This document shows, piece by piece, positions 10,199 through 55,850 of a stretch of 64,000 nt of DNA. Source of the stretch: Metridium senile (lineage: Eukaryota > Cnidaria > Anthozoa > Actiniaria > Metridiidae). The first letter of the stretch is position 1; each line of letters begins with the position of its first letter. The DNA is taken from positions 13,599,707 through 13,663,706 of the forward strand of contig OX459098.1 of NCBI GenBank assembly GCA_949775045.1. The letters run 5' to 3'. Both the position numbers and the translations under genes were made by a program. The notes under the pieces are model-generated. The model was not told the origin of the DNA and did not search any database. It was given only the letters and a program-made list of their open reading frames with translations.

Positions 10199-10534
10199 GC
10201 GACGTTATAAACGATATATGTCCTTAATGTGAATGTAAAACTGATAACAGTACGACAACGTACTGCTAAAACCCCTGACTATAACTCCTGTGCCGTAACT
10301 GACGATATTTGGATCTCATAAATATACTATTTTATATCCCGTAATTATGCTTCCAGGTCTGTGTTTGACATTTCAATCAGTTAACAGTTTTAACCTTGAA
10401 GCAATTCAAATAGTTTTACTGATAACAAAGTCCACAACACAGACCACACCTTGCAAAACGAGTTGCACGTTGATATCGCCAGCTCTCGAGCTCATTAATT
10501 TTTCCTCGGTCAACAGTCCCTCCAAACTGCTATC

Positions 10535-10710
10535 AAGTTATCCGGTTTTCCTCCCTCCGTATAAATAAGCATGTGAGCCGAGTTGTGTGCAAAATAATTA
10601 ACGTAAAGGTATTGAGTGTGTGTCTGAGTGGCCCCAATTAGTAGGGCCGCACACGTGTCAAGCTAGAAAGTTTGAGACGCTAAAAAAGTGATTTATTTTT
10701 ATTATTTGTA
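10535..10710 (+). repeat. SINE/LINE-tail repeat (ttttcctccctccgt ... gtccagctagaa type)
   Basis: Contains ccggttttcctccctccgta, catgtgagccgagttg, attagtagggccgcacacg and caagctagaaag, followed by an ATTATT tail. A related copy is at 42140-42290 and a fragment at 47880-47945. The layout suggests the 3' end of a LINE/SINE. Confidence 0.55.
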
Positions 10711-11048
10711 CACAAATGTTGACAAAATGAACAACAACTGCACAACAACGTATTTTGGTCTATGAAATCCTCCTTCACTACCCTTATTTAATGTTGCATA
10801 AAGGCTTTTCATTGTCGTACCCATCCATGTCAACATTGACCCGGGGGGAGGGGGAGGGGGGTTGGGGTCATAATAATGGCACCCCTTCGTATATAATCAT
10901 CACTTTTGAAAAAAATTGTCAATTGTCTTTGTGAAGATTGCAGTTTCGTCGACGTTTTCACCTTTATCAACACGGTGTATGGTTAGCACACAATCGTCAT
11001 CGGCATTATCGTCGTCATTGTCATTGTCATTGCTTTCGGTTTTAGTTT

Positions 11049-11090
11049 TGGGCTCCCTGTTCTTAACGGAACTGATCAGACAGGGAGCCC
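11049..11090. repeat. Short inverted repeat GGGCTCCCTGT ... ACAGGGAGCCC
   Basis: gggctccctgt and acagggagccc flank 20 bp. The arm sequence equals the ends of the 1362-1709 element, so this may be its deletion remnant. Confidence 0.5.
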
Positions 11091-11879
11091 GACTGAATCG
11101 AAGATGCTGTGGCGAGGATAATTCTAGCGGTAACTCGAATCCCGGGCTTGAATGTGTACTTATTTTAATGTCACATATATGCGATTGTTGGTTTCCGTGA
11201 TATAAAACTTTGTACGTGGAAGCACTCCAAGAACTTACTAAAACTGATTATAATGAATTACTAGTCTTACGATAAGCCGCGATCTGATAAAATATTAACA
11301 CAACAATGGAGCTTTTCAATAGCCTTGTTGTTTCGTTTCAGCTCGCTATGTGATTAAATTAAAATATAATATATTGTGAAAATAACGCAAATTGAAATGA
11401 ATAAAAGTTACTAAACGTACTTATTTATGCACAAATAGTCAGCAATTATTCGTCATTCATCATCATCATTGAACAATCATTCGTCATCAACATCATATAT
11501 ACATCATAATCACCCTAGCTGACTATCGTTGTTATTTTTGGCATATTCGTTATTGGTTTTTTTCTTTGCATTATAATTCTTGTTAGATACCGCTATCCAG
11601 CCGTGGATACAGTGAGAGTGAAATGTGAAAGGGAATGTCCTGTGTGCTCTAAATACAGATACCACAGTATCACAACAGTAATAACAGAAATTCACTGTTA
11701 AAATTAGAATCAGCGCCTGTTATCACAGGGTATCATAGCAGTCCTCGCGATCGGTCATTATCATCTTTGTTGCTATCATCATCCCTCATCAGTTTGTCAT
11801 CATTCAGTTCATCATCAGTTTGTCATATTATAGTGCTGCTGTTATAACATTTAAATCATGATATACATTATTAATGTAC

Positions 11880-11948
11880 TAAAAAACAGACTGAAAAAGG
11901 ATATAATATTCTTGTTCTGACGTTTCGGAGCCATCACGCTCCATTATA
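11880..11948 (-). repeat. Hairpin with GAAACGTCAGAA core (retroelement-end remnant)
   Basis: On the minus strand: ggagcgtgatggctccgaaa then cgtcagaacaag. It has the same architecture as the ends at 25040, 27720 and 41435: a GATG(G) motif, a short stem, then GAAAC. Degenerate. Confidence 0.4.
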
Positions 11949-11961
11949 TATTAATATTATT

Positions 11962-12006
<45 letters not shown>

Positions 12007-12040
12007 TTCATCATCATCATTATTATTATTATTTTTTTTT
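11948..12040 (+). repeat. (ATC)n / (ATT)n microsatellite
   Basis: Long atc run followed by att and t runs. Related tca-rich sequence at 11455-11510. The stretch 12041-13030 is AT-rich with no recognisable gene. Confidence 0.85.
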
Positions 12041-13132
12041 AAAATTGATTTATTTCACCATCACAAAGTATAGCATGATTAAAGAAAATAATAATTACAA
12101 AGAAAATGATAATTACCATAACAAAAAAAATTAATTTAATCATATATAAAATGATGACGATGATATATAATGATATATCGTCATCACCATTACTATTATC
12201 ATCATCATAATAATATATCTATTTATATGACTGAAAAGAGCGAACGATTCAATCACAGCACATTTTATTCGGCTCACGTAAAGTGTTTTTGTTGACCTCC
12301 ACAGTAGTCTAATTTCCGTTTTACATGGGAAATGACACTGGAGGGCAAGGCATGGGATTATGCCGTATCAAACGATAAACTGCATGACGAAACATGGACT
12401 ATTAATAAGAATATGAGAAACTACTTTGCTTTGAATGCGAGGAAAACAAATGAGAAATTAATGGGAAAACAAATGGGATTTAGTGTCAATTAATTCATTC
12501 AGAGAACAGACAAATTAATTATTCATATCGTATGTACGTGGTCATTTTGTGGGCAGAAATGTGTAACGAAAATGAATAATAAAGACTTGATTAATGTCTT
12601 AAGCAGATGAAAATAAATTAGAATTCAGATTACTGTTAATATTGGTGATTAGAACGGTGAGGAAAAGAACTGCTGAGTTGAAAAATTTAAAAAGGAATTA
12701 TGTTCCATTTTTGCTCTCATTTTGAGTGAAGACATCATCATGTAATTGTTTCCAACTCATTTGGCGTTGATTTAGAAAGCAAATTGGAAGACTGGATAGG
12801 AGAAATGAGAAAAATAATAATTCATTCTATTTAAAATTATTCTAATCCATGTATGATAAAAAGGAAATTACCATATCTCCCACAACGTTTACCTTCGAAA
12901 GGTCAGCCAGTCCAAAGCTTTCATGTTATATTATTTCACGTGTTTGATGTCTTCAAAGTTTGACCATAATCCGCTTTAAAAACACAGCCAATCGACAAAT
13001 ACACAGCTGCTTCAGTAACAGAGCGTCACTCGGGGGCGTGAACTCCAGTTGCGTTACAATTGTTTCGCAACCTGTAACGGGAAACGTAATGAACCGATCA
13101 ACAGACTGAAGCCTCACGCGAACTGTTCGGTC

Positions 13133-13282
13133 ATGGCTTTTGGCGAAAACGAGAAACTTAAACAAGAAAGTCGTGCCTATGAACGTGAACCAAGACGAAG
13201 AGGACAAATGGAACCGACTCCGAAAACTGTTGTAGCTAGAGGATCGAGACGAGAGAACTCCTCTAACTACGCTAGAGTCAAG
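13133..13282 (+). CDS. MARK: Candidate alternative first coding exon of MARK
   Basis: An open segment of 50 codons starts at an ATG with purine at -3 and G at +4. It ends at AAG before GTGATG, a phase-0 donor-like site. It could join in frame to the phase-0 exon at 20004. The residues are charged and Ser/Arg-rich. The part EPTPKTVVARGSRRENSSN resembles the N-terminal TPLPTVNERD..EN..S stretch of vertebrate MARKs. Base composition is less AT-rich than the flanks. The frame stays open upstream to 13049. It could be another gene's exon or a chance frame: the donor is weak and no transcript is available. Confidence 0.4.
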
Positions 13283-14495
13283 GTGATGTAGCTTTAGCTT
13301 AATTTGGTATTTGTTGATAGTTTAAAGGATAAATTGATACACTTGGCTCACTATATTCTAATAACAATAATAATTAACAAAGGGACGATCGAACTGAGTT
13401 GTATTTTTTGGTTTTTATGAGGGTAGAATTTGAATTCTTGAAAGGAGGCAACGTAAATATTTCAAACTTGCTTGGAATTATAACAATCGATGCGCCCTTT
13501 ATGGAAGGCACTCTGTTGAATGCCCCCTATGTTGATACAGGAAGGCGTTTATCGTACGATGAATGTGTACATTATACTATATGTACTTCTTGTTCTATAT
13601 TACTGTTCATTTATCACTCTAGTTGACAACGGACTTAACAGAAAATTACTAATGAGTAAACTATGTATAATTTCACTTTCACATGTAAATCTCGAATTGA
13701 ATATTCAAAATATTCAAAAATGGCAGCTTTGTATTAAAATAATTTTTTTAACCATTAAATGACGCGTTGACTAGTGAATCAATGTCACGACTGGAACACT
13801 CGGCGAAATACTTCATTTTAGAGGACTTGAAAAATCATTTTCCGAAGAACGTTGAAAGTCAGTTCTAATCTCAGTGACGGTATCGTCATTGGCGGTATTT
13901 ACAACTGAACATCACCTGATTTTGAGAACAATAGCAAGCAGTAGTGCGTGACTATTCAACACAGCTAGCACAGCTCAGTAAAATTTCGAGAATAATCTAC
14001 CAATTATTAAAGCGAGCAATGTTTTTTCTTTTGGTGTATTATAAATGCTATGGACATTATGCAAACACGGAAGCTTTGTTGATGTTTTGTAGTCTAAGCT
14101 TTCGCATACAGTTTTCATACGTACTGCTATTAAACGTCATAGTCGACAAAGTGAAAGATAAATTAAACGTAGAGGAAAGGTTTCTTTTCTTGTAGTTTCC
14201 TGATGTCATTCCACACCTTGGAGTTGTGTTCACTTTCGTTCTGAAAATGTTTTCGCTTTTAATATAATTTCCAGCGTTCACCAGTTGCTAAGCAACCATC
14301 AAATGGTTGGATGACTCAATTGTTCGAAACTTGACAAAATGTCAAAAATACACTGATATTTGGTTTGCCTCAATCAAATTATATACCTGACAAAGAAAAG
14401 TAAACTCTAGCTTCCTTGTGTGTTTTTGTGATTATTTGCTTGATCTGATTGAAATTCTATGGCTGAAATGGTAATTTTCTAGTTTTTTTTGACAG

Positions 14496-14676
14496 ACCTT
14501 GAATTTGTAAGATCGTTGCCCTGACTTTTTTTCATTAGGTGGGAAATACTGGGAAAGGAATTAATGAGAAGACAAAAGATGACCATTCAAATTGAACTCT
14601 TTCTTTTGTTATTCCTTTTTACTAAATTAGTACTAGTGTTCTTTTTTCATGTGACAACCTTCTTGCAATTTGATGT
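14496..14676. mobile_element. Uninterrupted relative of the 1272-1822 element
   Basis: cgttgccctgac, gggaaaggaattaatgag, agacaaaagatg, attgaactctttcttttg and caaccttcttgcaatttg follow the same order as the 1272-1822 copy but without the nested hairpin. The junction caaattgaactctttc is the empty-site equivalent. Confidence 0.65.
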
Positions 14677-14714
14677 ATACTCCTATTTTAAAAACGCTTG
14701 ACGGAGTGAATGGC

Positions 14715-14947
14715 AAATGGCGAACGGCGGTTGCACGACCGAAAAGAATTGTGGTAATTACGCGCATACAGCATATTTTAGTGTTTTTCTGTACGTTTGT
14801 TATTTTCTTTATTTCATAAACTATAAGCTCTTCTTCACTAAATGGGACTTGCGTTGTGCAGTAAATTCGTTTTCTACCACAACGAAGGCATAAATAATCA
14901 ATATCTAAGACCCACAGTTCCTTTCGGTCGTGCAATCACCGTTCACC
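14715..14947. mobile_element. Inverted-repeat element (gcggttgcacgaccgaaa)
   Basis: aacggcggttgcacgaccga at about 14723 pairs with tcggtcgtgcaatcaccgtt near 14925. The minus-strand frame at 14633-14935 lies inside and is low quality; not called as a gene. Confidence 0.6.
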
Positions 14948-14999
14948 GCAACCTTTTTGAACTAGTAGTAAAGTGTATATGAAATGGTCTTTCTTACTT

Positions 15000-16140
15000 T
15001 CTAATGATAAATTCATTATTTAAGGTAATTCCTAATTATGTTTTTATCTCTATTCTATAATCTATCTTTATTGTTTTTCCGCTTTCATATACCAAAGTAA
15101 TTGATAAAAAAAACTGCGAAAAACATCGATTTTCTTACTGATTTTCACAAAGTAAGACGGTATGCATTTTTTTCAGTTTTGTGGTTCTTAATACTACTTA
15201 TTTCCAGCCAATACTTATTAATCTGGAAATTGGTGATTAACTTAAGGGGCCGGTGCGGAGGTAGGAAGGAATTGAGTCATGGTGACTGGATACGTAAGTC
15301 CTTCCTGACAACGGAGGTAATATATGCCCTACAGTCCGTGATTATGACCCTGGCCGGCTCTTAGAGGATGATCGACTTCCTTATTACTGTTCAGTACGCG
15401 TGGGTTTGTGTGGTTAAATTTTTTATACACGACACTATCCTTTCCTTTAAAGTATAGCCGGCAAAAATATCTACGAATTACAGGTTTTTCAGTATGATGA
15501 CACATACGAATGTGTTGGCCCGGGAAAATGTATGAAAACACATTAAGTCGTGGCTCCCTATACAATCTAGAATAAAGTACAAAGTCCTTTTACTCGTCTG
15601 GAAATGCCTCAGTTCACTACCAAGCACCTGATTATCTGTCTTCACTTATTAACCTTCACCGCCCTGCCCGTAAACTGCGTTCTTCTGCCCGATGTCTTCA
15701 GTCTGACATAGCCATTGCCTCCTCCGAGAACTGTATCGTATGGCGACCGTGCATTTTCAAACTTTGCACCAAAGCTGTGGAACAATTTGTCTGAACATTT
15801 GGTTTTTCGCTTGGTGGTGGATCTTGAGGATACGTACATCACCCTGGTCGACCTACAGGGGAATGGACGTATTCTCGGACCTTAGTACGATAGTCCGTTC
15901 GCAGACTTCTTGGTAATAGCGAACTGCGTTTTTAATTGGCATTCATATATTAATTACTGAAAGAGGTTTTTTGTGTGTCTTGTCGATATGTATCGGTTAT
16001 TCATTTCTTCCCAAGGTCACCGATAATCTATAGATTGTTTGGTTTAAAGTGAGCAACATGTACTACAACAAAAAGCATTGGGGTATATTGTCTAACATCA
16101 CTTATCTGCGATCGATAACATTTTGCACGTGCGCATGCCG
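15000..16140. other. Intergenic stretch, no supported gene
   Basis: Several frames of 60-90 codons occur on both strands, but none has recognisable motifs, good splice sites or coding-like composition. Confidence 0.5.
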
Positions 16141-16149
16141 ATCAGCTGG

Positions 16150-16246
16150 GAATACGGCCTACAGTTCAAACGTTGCATCTCACAATAGGTTTTGCTCCTT
16201 TGCATTAGATTCGACACATGTGAGATGCGACGTTTGAACTAGGCCT
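16150..16246. mobile_element. Hairpin element (ggcctacagttcaaacgttg)
   Basis: ggcctacagttcaaacgttg pairs with cgacgtttgaactaggcc, and catctcaca with tgtgagatg. A diverged relative is at 53925-54075 (cacatgtgccgaatc ... gcgacgtttgttctaggtc). Confidence 0.65.
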
Positions 16247-16249
16247 GGT

Positions 16250-17730
16250 ACGTTACCGCACCTGTCAAAGAACTGTTTCATTATCTTTTTCATATACTAG
16301 AAGACCTACAAATCACTTTATGATGGACAAATAGTCTTATGCGAAAACAGGACCAACACTATTTGGGAAAAAAAAGTCGTCTGCATGATTTTCTTGAATT
16401 CACGTTATAGACGTACAAATTTAAGGACGATTTCTCCTTCCTCTAGTGTGAGAAGACACATTAATAGTTGATGACCTGTGAGTGTTCCCATTAGTCAATC
16501 AATCAACCGGCCACCCATCCCCCCATGAGAGACATTTAGCTGTCATTCTACTTGAATGACGTTCAACATCAGCATGTTTATATGTACTACTATACGGTAA
16601 AAGTCATACCGGAAAATTGACCTCTACGGGTTTTGTAGGGAGTATGAAGGTATTTTGTCTATCATCGCGTATGATATCGATCTGTGATAGAGTGTATTCG
16701 CACGTGCGCCATATCAATAATCAGTCTACAAACGCGTCAAAACATACACAGCAAAATCCTTTGTTTGAACAGGATTGCTATCAGACCTACAGACTAACAG
16801 ACTAACAGACCTTGAAAAATAAATTTATTCGGTTTTTGTTTTCAAATAATAGAGTAGTGAGATTGGGTAGCAATGAAATCTGTTTTCACAGACGCATGTT
16901 AAAAATGTGTTGGCTTATTAAATTTCTTAATTAAAACTTGAAAGTAAAAATAATTTTGAATTACATCAAATGCATGCATCAATTAATCCATTAAGGTAAG
17001 TGATCGGAGAAAGGGTAACGTTTTGAAAATTCTCGGCGTTCGTAAAATAGCTTCCTTATACTATAGCAATGTTTGTCTCAATCATGCATTTTCGAGATCG
17101 ATTTCGGTTGTTTTATAACCAGTCAAACAGGTGTATTGCGTGACATACTGTCAAAGACGTCATCGTGCGAGACGTTTACGGCGCGACGGTGCACAATTTC
17201 CCCGCCAATAAAGATTATCCAATCAGAATAAAAGAATGTCAGAAAAGTTCAGCTACTAATTTCTCGTGGTCATTTAATAGCTTGTAATATTTTTGCCGCA
17301 TTACATCATTCAGTTAGAATTTATTTTTTAGTTTCATTTATCGCATGTACGTTTACCTGAATCCAGAGGGTTTCTTGATCTAGTATTTGTATTTATCATT
17401 TGTAGGTCTGTGTTCGTTAACCTCTCGTTGCTTCACAAACCATATCAGATTTACAAACACCAAAGCAAGCTGTAAAAAATAACCTCTGGTACCAAGGTCA
17501 ATGTATCCGGTTGTAGCGTAAATACCAATCCGCTGTTTTAGATTCATTCCCAAGATTTGCTGGGTGATTAGTAACACATGTCTGATGAATTCCGTTCAAA
17601 TCTCTATTTATGGCCACAATGATCATGGGACGGGAACGAGAACAGTTTTAAATCAATGATATCGTGCCACACAAGGATCTTCCTAGGCACACTGATGACA
17701 GTAATCATAATGAAATCGGGAAATGATAAT
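16250..17730. other. Intergenic stretch, no supported gene
   Basis: AT-rich. A short gacagactaacagac repeat lies near 16790. No conserved frame. Confidence 0.5.
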
Positions 17731-18005
17731 GACTCTTTCCCAGGACATTTTCCCTTCGCTTTTGGGAGGGTCTGGATGGGGTTAATAACCAAAAATATAG
17801 CTGACAACTGACAAATGGCATAAACAAATTAACATATTTCGGTTAATTGTTAATTTCATTGTAACTGAAAACTGACAAAAATGCCAAAATCTAACTGACA
17901 ACTGACAAATAGCCGAAAACTGAATTTAACTGTCAACTGACATTCGTACCCCCCCCCCCCCCCCACCCCCTTCCTTATCCAGACCCTCTTTGGGGAACGA
18001 GGTTG
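17731..18005. mobile_element. Element with tttcccaggac/CTCGTTCCC-type ends and internal aactgacaa repeats
   Basis: gggagggtctggatggg (about 17763) pairs with ttatccagaccctctttggg (17975), followed by gaacgaggttga. The interior 17805-17945 repeats aactgacaact/gacaaatggc and ends in a poly-C tract. Confidence 0.55.
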
Positions 18006-18370
18006 ATGATGATAATGATGATGGTGATAATGATGATGGTGATAATGATGATAATGAATTTGATAGTAAAGGTGGATGATATTTATGATGATGATGGTGA
18101 TGATAATTTTCTCCTTTCTCTTTTGGGAACGATGTAAATGTCAGTGATGATGATAAGTATTATGATTAAAGTGATGATAAATCTGATGATGATAATCATG
18201 ATGAACTAATGATGATGATAATGATGATGATAAAAATGACAATGATAGAGATGATTTTGATGAAAATGCTGATAATAACAACAACAACAACGATATTGTT
18301 TACTATGATGATGATAGCTTTGCTTATGGTGATAATTATTATTAAAACGATAATGATGATGATGTCAAAG
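18001..18370 (+). repeat. (GATGAT)n-type microsatellite region
   Basis: Imperfect gatgatgataatgatg repeats. The frames across it (Met/Ile or Asp-rich) are low complexity. Confidence 0.85.
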
Positions 18371-19310
18371 ATGATTGTTCTGTCAATAAAATATGTATAC
18401 TAGATAATTGTAAAATGTATGTTGGTGTCTGGATTGCGAATGACCGCTAAATGGAGAAAATATTTCAAGAGTTAATCATAGACCGATCGATCGATCACGA
18501 ACCACATTAAACTGCTCGGTTTACAGAGAGTAGTCGGTTTTTAGAGGTGCAGAGTTATTTTCCTATTTTGTGGTTAATTCTATCTATTTTTCAAGTTTTT
18601 CTAACCAATTGTTTATTGTTATTGTGTGCGGTGATACCCACCTTTATGGTACTTCCTTTCGATTCATCATACACCTTTATAAATGCCGTTTAACATCCGG
18701 CGCCGAGCTCTTGTAAAGCTTCAAAGGTTCATAAGGTTGGCATACTCATGCGCGCGCGCTCTGTGAGTAGTTGCTACTAAACAACGTATGCCCCTATATA
18801 GTATTTGTTAATTACGATTCAATAATCAATTATGGAAGAGTTATAATTAATCTTGCCTTATTAAAGCTTAACTGAGCTTGCTTTAAGTGACGAGACGGAA
18901 ATCTAGACAAGGAAAGACAATACAAAAATAGACTAAACTATGCCGGCGTGATTATCAAACTATTATTCATTAGTGACGTATAGGAAATTACGTTTACTTG
19001 ATATGGGCTATGGAGGATTGATAGAATTAGTTTTTTATCGTAAAAGGGGGATAATCTTGGTGGAAATTGTGTATTGTACAAAAGTACTTCTGTTGGGAGT
19101 AGAATTGTATTTATTTTTTTTATTTAATGAGATCAACACTGTCACTGGAAGTGTTGTGATGCATGCATCTTGACCGACCGGAAAACGGTGGTATGATTTT
19201 GACACTTTCGCGTACCCATGCCAAATTGTCAACTGAAATCTTGTACCACAAGAACGGACCGTATGAATATGTACCAAGTTATGAATATTAGTTTTTAAAA
19301 AATGCAAAAA
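18371..19310. other. Upstream region of MARK, no gene seen
   Basis: AT-rich, with a gatcgatcgatcac motif at 18485. No supported frame. Confidence 0.4.
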
Positions 19311-19556
19311 GAATAGTTATAAAGAGAGATTAAAATTACATCACTGCAATTATCGCAAGGCATTCCAAACGGTCCGTGGGGCGTGTAGTGGACTGGGTCG
19401 GCCTTGGGTCGAGGCACAGTGGCAGTTCTTTTCTCAGTGGCCACCATTTTGAACCCAAGACCAACATTTGAGTTCTGTTACTTGGAGCTATAAATTTTGT
19501 TCTGTTTTGGCTAGAAGTAAACACGGCTACGAAGGGGCTTTTTCCAGCTTTTGCCC
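19311..19556 (+). promoter_or_regulatory. Probable MARK 5' UTR/promoter-proximal segment
   Basis: Directly upstream of the proposed first coding exon and less AT-rich than its surroundings (ggtccgtggggcgtgtag, gggtcggccttgggtcgagg). No TATA box seen. Transcription start unknown. Confidence 0.35.
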
Positions 19557-52647
<33,091 letters not shown>

Positions 52648-53470
52648 TGGCCGTGACGTGAATGAACCAATCAAATTTCTCGGTCGTGACACTGGGAATG
52701 TAATATTATTACGTGACAATTATGGGATAACGTTTCTTTTGCGTGACATTTGGATTGCGTTACTGTTGTCGTGACACAGCAAAAGGATTATTATTATTGG
52801 CTGATCGAACATATCGTGCATTGATTGATATTACCTTATGGATTCTAAATATCATAAGAATCGATGAAGCACAAGTAACCGAGGGAGACTGGACACAAGA
52901 GTTCGTGGTTGATATAAACGTTGTCTGTCACGTGTCATGTCACTTGGTTATCACGTGACGTATTTCTTATGTACAGTGTATAAGTGTATATAGTAGTAGG
53001 AACTATTATTTAATTCTTACTGTCATGCAGCTATGTGGGCTCTTGGGATTGCCTTCAGTAGCATTCTCCTATTGCTTTGGTATACCTTACTGAAGAATCG
53101 TTAGGTTACTGCCTAGATACTGATTACTGCACCAACAAAACTCCACTTCAATTTATTACAAAATATCGATTTTTACACGAACCAACCTCTGTACTTCAAT
53201 ATGTCAGTTTGTTACCAAACATGTAGTACAAAATGTCACTAATGTTTACACGAACCAACCTCTGTACTTCAATGTCAAATAATAACCAGATATGGTCAAA
53301 AATCATTTTGCTTTGATATCATTCAATTTATGTGACGTTTGTACGAGAATAAGAAACGTCGTTTTTAAAATGTCTTTTCTCTGATTTAAGAGTAACGTCG
53401 ATAATTAGATGGGTTTGGAATCTTTGCTACGTTCTAAGTTAAACATCTTAGAAAAAATGAATAAAAATGA
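52648..53470 (+). other. MARK 3' region
   Basis: Probable 3' UTR. It contains many CGTGAC motifs to 52970, a 77-bp duplication at 53130-53280 (acacgaaccaacctctgtac twice) and a possible AATAAA signal at 53460-53465. The real end is unknown. Confidence 0.45.
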
Positions 53471-53605
53471 ATCACAAATTATTTCAAATTTGTAATGCGA
53501 CCATTGGGTGTTGCAGTTTTCCTGAAATAAGCAGTAACCGTCCTTTTTCTGTGGTCTTAGTTCACGGGTTTCGCCTTAAAACGGTTCTTCACTAAGGTAT
53601 ACCAT
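53080..53605. mobile_element. 526-bp inverted-repeat element (TGGTATACCTTACTGAAGAA)
   Basis: tggtataccttactgaagaa at 53080 pairs with ttcttcactaaggtatacca ending about 53605. The interior holds the 77-bp duplication. If right, the last part of the MARK 3' region is transposon-derived. Confidence 0.65.
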
Positions 53606-53924
53606 AATTGTTTTCCAAAATGCACATCACTTAGTGTCACAGGAACAAATGGGCTTTGATTCAAACTAGATTAGATACAAACTTTATTTACCAAAATAAT
53701 TGAGATGGGAAGGGAGGGAGGGGAGTGTACTGCTGAGTTAATTATTTCTACTACAAACAGAAATGATTTGTGTTTTATTTTAGTGCACCCAAAAAAGGCT
53801 GTTATTAATGGCTAGTAATATCTATTAATTTTATCGCAACAATTACAGTTACTATAATCTTTTCATTATGGCAGTTCCAGTAGATTAAAAACACTAAAAG
53901 TGCGCGAAAGTAAGAAAATGTTAC

Positions 53925-54075
53925 ACCTTAAGCCATCTCACATGTGCCGAATCGTACTGCAAATAAGCAAAACCTATTGTTTTAATGTGTTTTAATTCAG
54001 CAAAACCTATTGTTTTAATGCATTTGCATTAGATTTGGCACATGTCAATTGCGACGTTTGTTCTAGGTCTAAGAT
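53925..54075. mobile_element. Relative of the 16150-16246 hairpin element
   Basis: ctcacatgtgccgaatcg and gcgacgtttgttctaggtc. The internal piece agcaaaacctattgttttaa is duplicated. Confidence 0.5.
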
Positions 54076-54169
54076 CGGTCTACAAGTTCATATGTCGAAT
54101 TCCTCACACATTGAGCACAAATAGATTGAATTAAAATATGGCAACATCCGGTTGTTGTTGGCTGTCTAG

Positions 54170-54245
54170 CCTCGCATTCACTTTAGAACACAATGTAGTT
54201 TCCACATGTATGAGAGGCTAGTCAGTCAAGAACAAAAGGAATAGT
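54170..54245. repeat. 'tctagcctcgca ... gaggctagtcagtcaag' hairpin family
   Basis: ctagcctcgcattcac pairs weakly with gagaggctag. Relatives at 6118-6190, 8058-8125 and 30520-30600 share acaatgtagtttccacatg- and gtcagtcaagaac-like parts. Confidence 0.5.
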
Positions 54246-54935
54246 CAAATTGGTCGCACCATTTCAATTTGATATATAAAACGGTCCTTTTCGATGTCTA
54301 CTAGCAAGACTTGAGAAGACTTGACGGTTACCTCGATAATCTTTCAACCAAACGAATCGAAATCAGTGGATTCATGGTACTTTATAAAGTTATTCGCTTG
54401 GGCTTGTGTTCGACGTCTGGCTTGGGATTTACTGCATACTTTTAGTGTTTATAGCTAATTTACAGCTTTCAAAGGCGAATAATAATCTTCGATAACAGAT
54501 ATAGAGCAAGATATTCTCTTGAAATGTTTTTCAATTCTCCAGTTTCATTTTAGGAAAATCAACTATTTAACAAATAGTTATCTCTTTAAAACAAGAATTG
54601 AATCCAAATTGTAATTTATATAGAATGTTTTCAAGATTGTATGAATTATTTCTGGAAAGGTGTTATGAGGGCAGCCATTTTGAATTAGAAACTGGTAGAC
54701 TGGGAAAGAGGGACACAGGTAGCCCATGAACTCACTATTAGTCAAATGTTTCTAATAAGCACTATTTCTGATCATTCTCAACTTAAAGTTGAAAGAAATA
54801 ATTATTTTAATGTCACCAGCTTTTTAATGAATGAAATAAGGCACATTTTTACAAATCAAACTTAACTACAATTGATTTGTAGGTAATTTTTTTTAATCGA
54901 TCGTTTAAAAATATTACTCAGCAGTCACGTGTTTG
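54246..54935. other. Intergenic, no supported gene
   Basis: AT-rich. acaggtagcccatgaactc at 54716 looks like one end of the 35-698 type element. Confidence 0.4.
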
Positions 54936-55076
54936 AACGACCTCGCCCCAAGCCTCCGGTAGTACTCGCTTAGTTCTGACCGGGAGCTTGGGGTGAAGTG
55001 ACTTTGTCTCAAGCCTCCTGTCAATGGTATATATTTGCTCGTGCAAAGCTGACCGGGGGCTTGGGGTGAAGTAAAT
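54936..55076. repeat. Two tandem hairpins (cccaagcctccggt ... accgggagcttggggt)
   Basis: 54947-54996 and 55008-55073 each fold: ccccaagcctccggt with accgggagcttgggg, and ctcaagcctcctgtcaa with tgaccgggggcttgg. Likely two small MITE copies side by side. Confidence 0.65.
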
Positions 55077-55224
55077 GACAATTGGGCAATTGGATATTCT
55101 TTCTTAATAATAATTCTCTCAAAATGTAGTAGACCAATAGTGTATACCGGGTTACGGACGTTCTTATTACATACAAATGTTACTATTGATAGTGTCTTGC
55201 TATTTCAATCTAACAGCTGATAGG

Positions 55225-55318
55225 CTATTTGTACAATGACGTCATTGCACTACCACTATCAGAATGCTTTATATTAAGAATTTTCTTTCTTATTCAGATT
55301 TTCCTTCCTTCTTGAGAA

Positions 55319-55350
<32 letters not shown>

Positions 55351-55490
55351 ACTTATATAGCGCCTATTCCATTAAGCCCATAGGCGCAGAATACTAGAAT
55401 AATTGACAGTTGTTATTGAGCAAAAGAAAATAGGCAAAGCATTCTAGTATTGTTGTGGTATATGACGCTACAATACAAATATTCTATCTA
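55225..55490. mobile_element. THAP-transposon-related MITE split by a LINE-like tail
   Basis: gacgtcattgcactaccac then atcagaatgctttata at the left. gcaaagcattctagtattg at the right. In the middle, after gagaata, a (tta)n run plus gacttatatagcgcctattc and cattaagcccataggcgca interrupt the match to the 6205-6352 copy (gagaatactagaa). Confidence 0.65.
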
Positions 55491-55605
55491 ACAAATGGAC
55501 TCGTTTTCAAAAAGATAGGTAACTTCTCCGTGTCGCAGTCTACGTAATTCAATAGAAACCACAAAATATCCCAAGTTGAACAACGAACAAGGCTAACAAA
55601 CAAAG

Positions 55606-55850
55606 AATCCACAAAGCCTTGTTGACACTAGCGACATGAGCATAAGCAACATACGTAGACTCAGTGAAGCATTTCTCGAATAGAGGTGAGAAAAGATAAG
55701 TGCGGCAAATAACATTTTCGTTCCCAGAGCCCACGGTCAACCGTCCGAAGGGCGAAACCTTCCGCTGGACGGTTGACCGTGGGCTCTGGGAACGAAAATG
55801 GGCAAATAAGCAAAGCCTAACTGAGTGCGTATGTTGCTTATGTCTCTATT
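55606..55850. mobile_element. Inverted-repeat element hosting the hairpin at 55713-55800
   Basis: gacactagcgacatgagcat and aagcaacatacgtagactca pair with gagtgcgtatgttgctt and atgtctc. A diverged left end occurs at 38286-38325. Confidence 0.5.
55713..55800. mobile_element. 88-bp perfect hairpin element with 9-bp duplication
   Basis: CATTTTCGTTCCCAGAGCCC to its complement, arms almost fully paired. ggcaaataa at 55704-55712 and 55801-55809. Same TCGTTCCC motif as 5761-5847. Confidence 0.85.
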
